Positions 59,472 to 64,000 of a stretch of DNA of 64,000 bases are shown here, in pieces. Made by a program: the position numbers and the translations under genes. Positions within the stretch are counted from its first letter, which is position 1. Each line of letters starts with the position of its first letter. This DNA is from CAZOLI01 sp964580675 (GTDB taxonomy: Bacteria; Planctomycetota; MHYJ01; CAYXQY01). The notes below the pieces were generated by a model. It saw only the letters and a program-made list of their open reading frames with translations, was not told the DNA's origin and ran no database searches. Where the stretch lies: the NCBI GenBank assembly GCA_964580675.1, contig CAZOLI010000007.1, forward strand, positions 1 to 64,000. Direction: 5' to 3'.

Positions 59472-59501
59472 TCAATTGCACATCCGAGAACACAACATTT
59501 C

Positions 59502-60464
59502 ATGAATCAGCGCCGACCGGAAACGATGGAACCACATATGAAGAAAATTAATCGAGCGAGTTGTGGGGGTTGGACTCTTATTGAACTGCTCGTGGCCATT
59601 TCCCTCTCCATCATTCTTGTTGGGGCCATGGCACAGGCGTTCTCGAAAGCAACGGACGTGTTCGAGATCGGGAGCGCTCGACTCAGTATTTACAACGAGG
59701 TCCGGACGGCCCTGGACAACATGGGGAGAGACCTCACCGGCGCCATGAGCACCAACACGGGTTCGCAGCGGTTTGCCCTCGCAACAAACGTACAGGACCA
59801 ATTCGACAGCGAGTATCAAACGTTTAACAGCAATGGATGGATGATGGACCCCAAGAACGGAACCGGGGGAGCAGCGGATATGATTGGGGTCGTCAGTCAC
59901 ACCTCCATCGCCGGAGATACTGTCGGCCGGGGACTGGCCTACCGGATCCTCCCTTCAAAAGATCCGTCTCTCCTGGACAAGGGAGAAGGACGGGCCAAAA
60001 CAGTCTACCATGACCGAACCCTCGGTGTTCTCCAGCGAGCCGCCATTCCCATCCAGGACGTAAAGGACGATCCAAACATTTATTACGGTCCCGACAAGAG
60101 CAATTCATCTTCCGCCGCCCTCTGGACCACGGAGAACAGCGGACCGACGTCCAGTAACCCCAAAGTGTTCGTCGGTTACCTGGCCGAGTACATTCTTTCC
60201 TTCAACGTGGAAGTGCTCGCCAATACCAACTCCGACATCGGATACTTCGACCTCGATGAGGATCCTGCCAACGTGCCGTCTCCACAGGACAAATACCTCA
60301 ACAGCTCGCAGGACGTGGAAAAAAACAAATACCCGATCGGAAGCGGAGAAGATGACGAACCGGATATACCGGATGCCATCCGGGTAACCATCCGTTTCAC
60401 CGAAGGAGCAAAGGGACAGCAGGAACGGGTTGTCCAGAGGGTCTTCTGGCTTCCCATGAGATAG
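59502..60464 (+). CDS. GspJ-like pseudopilin
   Basis: 320 residues from ATG 59502; ATG 59526 or 59538 would shorten the leader. Prepilin site 'CGG|WTLIELLVAISLSIILVG', again with Trp at +1. 'EVRTALDNMGRDLTGAMSTN' and C-terminal 'DAIRVTIRFTEGAKGQQERV' followed by 'FWLPMR' fit GspJ. Last gene of the G-G-H-I-J order; no GspK, D, E or F follows, so the machine must be completed elsewhere. Confidence 0.83.
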   Translation: MNQRRPETMEPHMKKINRASCGGWTLIELLVAISLSIILVGAMAQAFSKATDVFEIGSARLSIYNEVRTALDNMGRDLTGAMSTNTGSQRFALATNVQDQFDSEYQTFNSNGWMMDPKNGTGGAADMIGVVSHTSIAGDTVGRGLAYRILPSKDPSLLDKGEGRAKTVYHDRTLGVLQRAAIPIQDVKDDPNIYYGPDKSNSSSAALWTTENSGPTSSNPKVFVGYLAEYILSFNVEVLANTNSDIGYFDLDEDPANVPSPQDKYLNSSQDVEKNKYPIGSGEDDEPDIPDAIRVTIRFTEGAKGQQERVVQRVFWLPMR

Positions 60465-60495
60465 TGGAAGAATATACGACGCCGGTAACCAGGGG

Positions 60496-60519
60496 CGAAC
60501 GTTAAACGGTTCGATTTTT
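60496..60519 (+). terminator. Weak terminator after the pseudopilin cluster
   Basis: CGAAC (60496-60500) pairs with GTTCG (60509-60513) and is followed by ATTTTT. The stem is short. Confidence 0.4.
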
Positions 60520-60591
60520 CTTCACCTGTAAATCCCCCCCTTCCTGAGTTACGTATCGACGTAGCCGATTGCCCTCACCTTTGGCCGTTCT

Positions 60592-60620
60592 TTGGGTTCC
60601 GTACACATATCCCTTACAAT
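60592..60620 (+). promoter_or_regulatory. Promoter of the RND efflux operon
   Basis: TTGGGT (60592-60597), 17-bp spacer, TACAAT (60615-60620); leader of about 110 nt to the ATG at 60735. Confidence 0.5.
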
Positions 60621-60734
60621 AATGAGTTCATTACCCAATATTTAAGGGAAATGGACTGAGCTCTGGCCCCACGATTCGGATGACCTCGTCGATTTCCTGT
60701 CGCATCTCAAACCAAAGCACAGTCACGGGATCGA

Positions 60735-61742
60735 ATGATTTTACGCTGGCGAAAACATATTGCCTGGGCAATAGTCCTGGGTGTGATTCTGGTTATATCC
60801 TGGACCGTCGTATCCTTTTTTCTGTTCGACGAACAACCGGAAGGGCAATCCGTAAAACGGACGGGGGCGCAGACCAGGACGTCCCGTCCATCCGGTCAAA
60901 CATCGAACGAGCCGAATGTGCTTATCGGTAACGTCGTACCCGTACGGGAGGCAACGGTTTCCGCCGAGTTGTCCGGAACTGTTCAAACCCTTCGAATTCG
61001 GGAAGGAGACCGAATCAAACCAAACGAGGTACCGGACGAAACAAACCTCGGCCGCCAACTGAACGGCGGCCCGGTCAAAACCGTAAATGGTTCGTTAAAG
61101 ATTAACGGGAAGGACGTTCCCCCTTATTCCCCGGAACAGATTCTTCTGAAACTGGACACGTCCAAAATTCGAAAACGAGTTCGGGAGCGGTTCCTTCAGT
61201 ATAAACAGGCGGAACTGATACTGGAAAAATCCCGCCGTGATGCGGATGACATCCGGGAGGCCTACGAGAAGGGAGGAAAAGGCGGAGCTTACTCCAGAAA
61301 AGATTTGGACGACGCGGAACACCGGGTACAAATCAACAAGAAGAAGCAGCAACTGGCCCGTTTGCGTTACCGGCGATCCCTCGAAAATTTCTACGACGCC
61401 TACGTTACTGCTCCTTTTCCCGGAACCATACGGAACGTACACGTCGAAACCGGCGAATCTGTGCAGGCCGGCACACCCCTATTCACCATTATGGACCTAT
61501 CCAGTGTGGAAGTGGAATTTTACGTAACGGAAACCATGCTTTCCCGCGTGGACACCTCGGACAAACTCTCCTTTACCGTGGACTCCGTGGAGAAGCAGAA
61601 GGAAACGTATTCCGGAACAGTTGAACGTATTTCCCCGGCCAAAGACAAAAAATATCATCGCTACAGAGTGGTCCTTTCACTGAAAAATCCCGGGCGGACC
61701 CTGTATCCGGACATGATCTGTCGCATCCGGTTACCGAACTGA
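60735..61742 (+). CDS. RND efflux membrane fusion protein
   Basis: 335 residues. N-terminal anchor helix (about 9-29), then first barrel half 'VVPVREATVSAELSGTVQTL', an inserted hydrophilic stretch, a short helical hairpin (about 150-215), and the second half 'VTAPFPGTIRNVHVETGESV' with lipoyl and barrel domains. Periplasmic adaptor linking the inner-membrane pump to an outer-membrane channel. The pump gene follows after 107 bp. No TolC-like gene is seen here. Confidence 0.88.
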   Translation: MILRWRKHIAWAIVLGVILVISWTVVSFFLFDEQPEGQSVKRTGAQTRTSRPSGQTSNEPNVLIGNVVPVREATVSAELSGTVQTLRIREGDRIKPNEVPDETNLGRQLNGGPVKTVNGSLKINGKDVPPYSPEQILLKLDTSKIRKRVRERFLQYKQAELILEKSRRDADDIREAYEKGGKGGAYSRKDLDDAEHRVQINKKKQQLARLRYRRSLENFYDAYVTAPFPGTIRNVHVETGESVQAGTPLFTIMDLSSVEVEFYVTETMLSRVDTSDKLSFTVDSVEKQKETYSGTVERISPAKDKKYHRYRVVLSLKNPGRTLYPDMICRIRLPN

Positions 61743-61849
61743 AACCAACCGGTAAAAAGAAACAACCGATGAGATCCGTTCCCCTTGAGGTCAGACCCGG
61801 AATAAACGTCGCTTGAGGTAAAAACCAGAACTGCTATCGGGAAGACCCG

Positions 61850-64000
61850 ATGAAACTATCAAAATTCTCCGTTTCCCAGTCCGTTCTTGTGAATATGCTG
61901 GCTCTCGTGTTCCTGGTCTGGGGTGCGTATTGTTACAAAAACATGACCCAGGAGGTCATGCCGCAGATCCCCCTGAAGATTGCCTCCGTCACCACGATCT
62001 ATCCTGGAGCCTCCCCTGACGAAGTAGAGGAAACAGTCACCATCCCCATCGAAGAAGAACTGGAAGGCATTCAGGACATCGATTTTGTTCATTCCATATC
62101 CACGCAGGGACGTTCCCTGGTGCTGATCCAGTTCAGGGATTACGTCGAGGACATGTCGGAGAAAGTACGGCGAATTGATCAGCACGTAAACCGCGCAATC
62201 CCCGACCTTCCGGACCAGGCCGAAGAACCTCTTGTAACCGAACACGATTACGTTATTCCCGCCATCAACATCGCCATTGGTGGTGATGCAAACCGGGAGA
62301 CCATCAAGGAGGAAGCCGAAACCATCAAAAAAAGCGTCGAACGCCTCAAAGGCGTCGCATCCGTCACGATGACGGGGGTATCGGATCGGGAAATTAAGAT
62401 ATCCGTGGACCCGATACGCATGGAGGCTTACAACCTCGACCTCGAATCAATCTCCCGGGCCATTTCCTCAGCAAACTCAAACCTTCCCGCCGGCAGTGTG
62501 CAGGCGGACCGAGGAGAGGTCCTTGTCCTGACAGAAGGTGAATTTTCGTCGCTGGAGGACATTCGTAACACGGTGGTTCATACCGGGGAGGAGGGATCCA
62601 CAATTCGTGTTCGGGACGTGGCCCGGAAGGTGACGTACGGTTTTGAAAACCGGGATTACATTTCACGGATCAATGGCCGCCGTTCGGCCGGCCTCCTGGT
62701 AAACAAATCCACAAACGGAGACACAATTCGGATCACGGACCAGGTCCAGGACATCATCGAGAAGCGTCGGAAGCGCAGTCAGAAGGGTCTCGAGATCTCC
62801 ACATACAACGACACGAGCAAATACATCCGGCGCCGTCTGAGCACGATGAACCGAAGCCTGCTGTGGGGACTCGGCCTGGTGATGGTTGTCCTGTTGTTGT
62901 TCCTGGAGTGGCGAATCGCCGTCATGACCGCCCTGGGTATTCCGGTTTCCCTCGGGTTCGCAATGATCATCCATTACTGGATGGGGGGAACCGCGAACAT
63001 GATTGCGATCTTCTCGTTCATCGTGGTGATCGGCGTCATCGTTGATGACGCAATTATCGTTGCCGAAAACTGTTTTCGATACCTCGAAAAGAACCTGACC
63101 CCGATCCAGGCGGCGGTTGTCGGAACGTCGGAAGTTTTCTGGCCGGTCGTACTGGCGGTCTCCACCAACATTGCCGCTTTCCTGCCCCTGCTCCTGATCG
63201 AAGGACGAATCGGGGATTTTTCCCGAATCATCCCGCTGATTGCAACCTTTGCCTTTGTCGGTTCGCTTATTGAAGTGTTTCTCGTCCTCCCTTCTCATAT
63301 ATCGGATTTCGTTCGACGACCGGCCGGAGAACAGAACCGTCCTGTCTTACGTCGTGCTCTGTGGGTGTACCGGTATCTGTTAAAGAATGCTCTCCGTTAC
63401 CGGTACACGTTTGTAACCATTTTCCTGGTACTGACCACCGGAACAATTTACCTGGCCTTCACGCAGATGGATGTGGTGTTCTTCAAGCAATCATACCTTG
63501 ATTATTTTCGAGTTGAAGTAAAGACGGACGAAACATTCGGTCTCGACGACACGGAAAAGGTGGTCAAGAAACTGGAGGAGGAACTCAGAAACGGATTGCC
63601 GGCAAACGCCATAAAATCCACCGTTTCGGTCATCGGGCGTTCGGCCGGGCGCTCGGGGTTTTCTCGATCCCGGACCAATCTCGCAACGATGACCGTGGAC
63701 CTGACGGAGGAATTCGCGCGTAACAAAAATCGTGAGGAAATTCTTTCACTGGCCCGGAACACCGTCACGAATGGTTCCGACATCAAGACCATACGCTTTC
63801 ACGGCCAAAAAGGAGGGCCCCCGGAAGGCCGGGACATTCACGTTGAGATCTCCGGACCGGATCTACAGAAATGCCGGGAGATCGCGGAAGAAACGGTACG
63901 GGTTTTGACAAAACAACCCGGAACCGCCGACGTCCACACCAATTACGAAAGAGGCAAAAAGCAACTCCGAATACAGCCGGACCGTCCGAGAGCTTCCTAT
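61850..64000 (+). CDS. RND family efflux pump (C-terminus beyond window)
   Basis: 717 codons from ATG 61850 to the window edge. AcrB/MexB/CzcA fold: 'TTIYPGASPDEVEETVTIPI' in the first porter domain, 'RVRDVARKVTYGF', then helices from about residue 340: 'LLWGLGLVMVVLLLFLEWR' and helix 4 'IVVIGVIVDDAIIVAEN' with the paired Asp that carry protons. After helix 7 the second porter domain begins ('FFKQSYLDYFRVEVKTDET'). The subclass resembles multidrug (HAE) rather than heavy-metal pumps. Substrate unknown. Confidence 0.95.
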   Translation, partial: MKLSKFSVSQSVLVNMLALVFLVWGAYCYKNMTQEVMPQIPLKIASVTTIYPGASPDEVEETVTIPIEEELEGIQDIDFVHSISTQGRSLVLIQFRDYVEDMSEKVRRIDQHVNRAIPDLPDQAEEPLVTEHDYVIPAINIAIGGDANRETIKEEAETIKKSVERLKGVASVTMTGVSDREIKISVDPIRMEAYNLDLESISRAISSANSNLPAGSVQADRGEVLVLTEGEFSSLEDIRNTVVHTGEEGSTIRVRDVARKVTYGFENRDYISRINGRRSAGLLVNKSTNGDTIRITDQVQDIIEKRRKRSQKGLEISTYNDTSKYIRRRLSTMNRSLLWGLGLVMVVLLLFLEWRIAVMTALGIPVSLGFAMIIHYWMGGTANMIAIFSFIVVIGVIVDDAIIVAENCFRYLEKNLTPIQAAVVGTSEVFWPVVLAVSTNIAAFLPLLLIEGRIGDFSRIIPLIATFAFVGSLIEVFLVLPSHISDFVRRPAGEQNRPVLRRALWVYRYLLKNALRYRYTFVTIFLVLTTGTIYLAFTQMDVVFFKQSYLDYFRVEVKTDETFGLDDTEKVVKKLEEELRNGLPANAIKSTVSVIGRSAGRSGFSRSRTNLATMTVDLTEEFARNKNREEILSLARNTVTNGSDIKTIRFHGQKGGPPEGRDIHVEISGPDLQKCREIAEETVRVLTKQPGTADVHTNYERGKKQLRIQPDRPRASY

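Noticed and set aside
1..64000. CRISPR arrays, insertion sequences or a defence island
   Set aside because: No regularly spaced repeats, transposase genes with terminal repeats or recognisable defence proteins were seen anywhere in the window.

Overview
The window (about 64 kb, moderate GC) is ordinary bacterial chromosome from a diderm bacterium. LptB, several lipobox proteins, a membrane fusion protein with an RND pump and type II-secretion-like pseudopilins indicate an outer membrane. There is no rRNA gene, so the lineage cannot be fixed. An oversized signal peptidase I with an inserted domain, a set of small secreted 'NG-x-x-x-G' domain proteins, bacillithiol synthase BshC and an archaeal-type class V fructose-1,6-bisphosphatase together suggest a planctomycete-like (PVC) or neighbouring candidate phylum; that is inference. 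Many proteins are rich in Asp and Glu. Promoters of the sigma-70 type (TTGACA-like, 16-18 bp spacer, TATAAT-like) can be read in front of many operons.

Layout. 1-5.3 kb (minus): secD (cut by the window edge), yajC, a GH5-like lipoprotein, a three-helix membrane protein and a peptide deformylase fused to a thioredoxin-like domain. 5.8-7.7 kb: a pseudo-receiver with a structured leader, a NUDIX hydrolase and a small anchored protein. 7.7-13.5 kb (minus): one tightly overlapping operon, AI-2E-type transporter - sucD - nadC - birA - sua5/phosphatase fusion - rpiB. 13.9 kb: fdxA ferredoxin. 14.3-20.4 kb (minus): signal peptidase I, lptB, three small genes, a glycosyltransferase and a possible LPS-core kinase, preceded by a likely small RNA gene at 20.6-20.75 kb. 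21-24 kb (minus): NrtR-like NUDIX protein, methylmalonyl-CoA epimerase and methylmalonyl-CoA mutase. 24.2-33.4 kb: two TPR proteins, class V FBPase, pcm, a lipoprotein, tRNA-Leu, hflX and pilT. 33.5-38.8 kb: bshC, rsmB, nrdR, a response regulator and rsgA. 38.8-41 kb (minus): class IV aminotransferase and a TlpA-like protein. 41.5-45.3 kb: dnaG-rpoD. 45.7-51.2 kb: a zinc-ribbon coiled-coil protein, a secreted propeller-like protein, two paralogous secreted proteins, tRNA-Gly and a zinc-ribbon membrane protein. 51.4-55.6 kb (minus): xerD-like recombinase, a lipoprotein and the biotin carboxylase/carrier pair. 55.8-64 kb (plus): a small lipoprotein, five pseudopilin genes, then a membrane fusion protein and an RND pump that runs off the end.

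Metabolic logic: biotin carboxylase + biotin carrier, BirA, methylmalonyl-CoA epimerase and mutase, and succinyl-CoA ligase alpha form most of a propionyl-CoA <-> succinyl-CoA route, scattered over three operons. FBPase and RpiB serve gluconeogenesis and the pentose phosphate pathway.

I found no CRISPR array, insertion sequence, prophage or defence island. The most unusual items are: a probable small RNA with perfect promoter, terminator and C-rich anti-Shine-Dalgarno stretch; two thioredoxin-fold proteins lacking redox cysteines (one fused to deformylase); a GH5-like protein without its acid/base glutamate; a pseudo-receiver; a tandem pair of TTACG-N4-CGTAA palindromes before the pseudopilin operon; and a start codon buried in a perfect hairpin.
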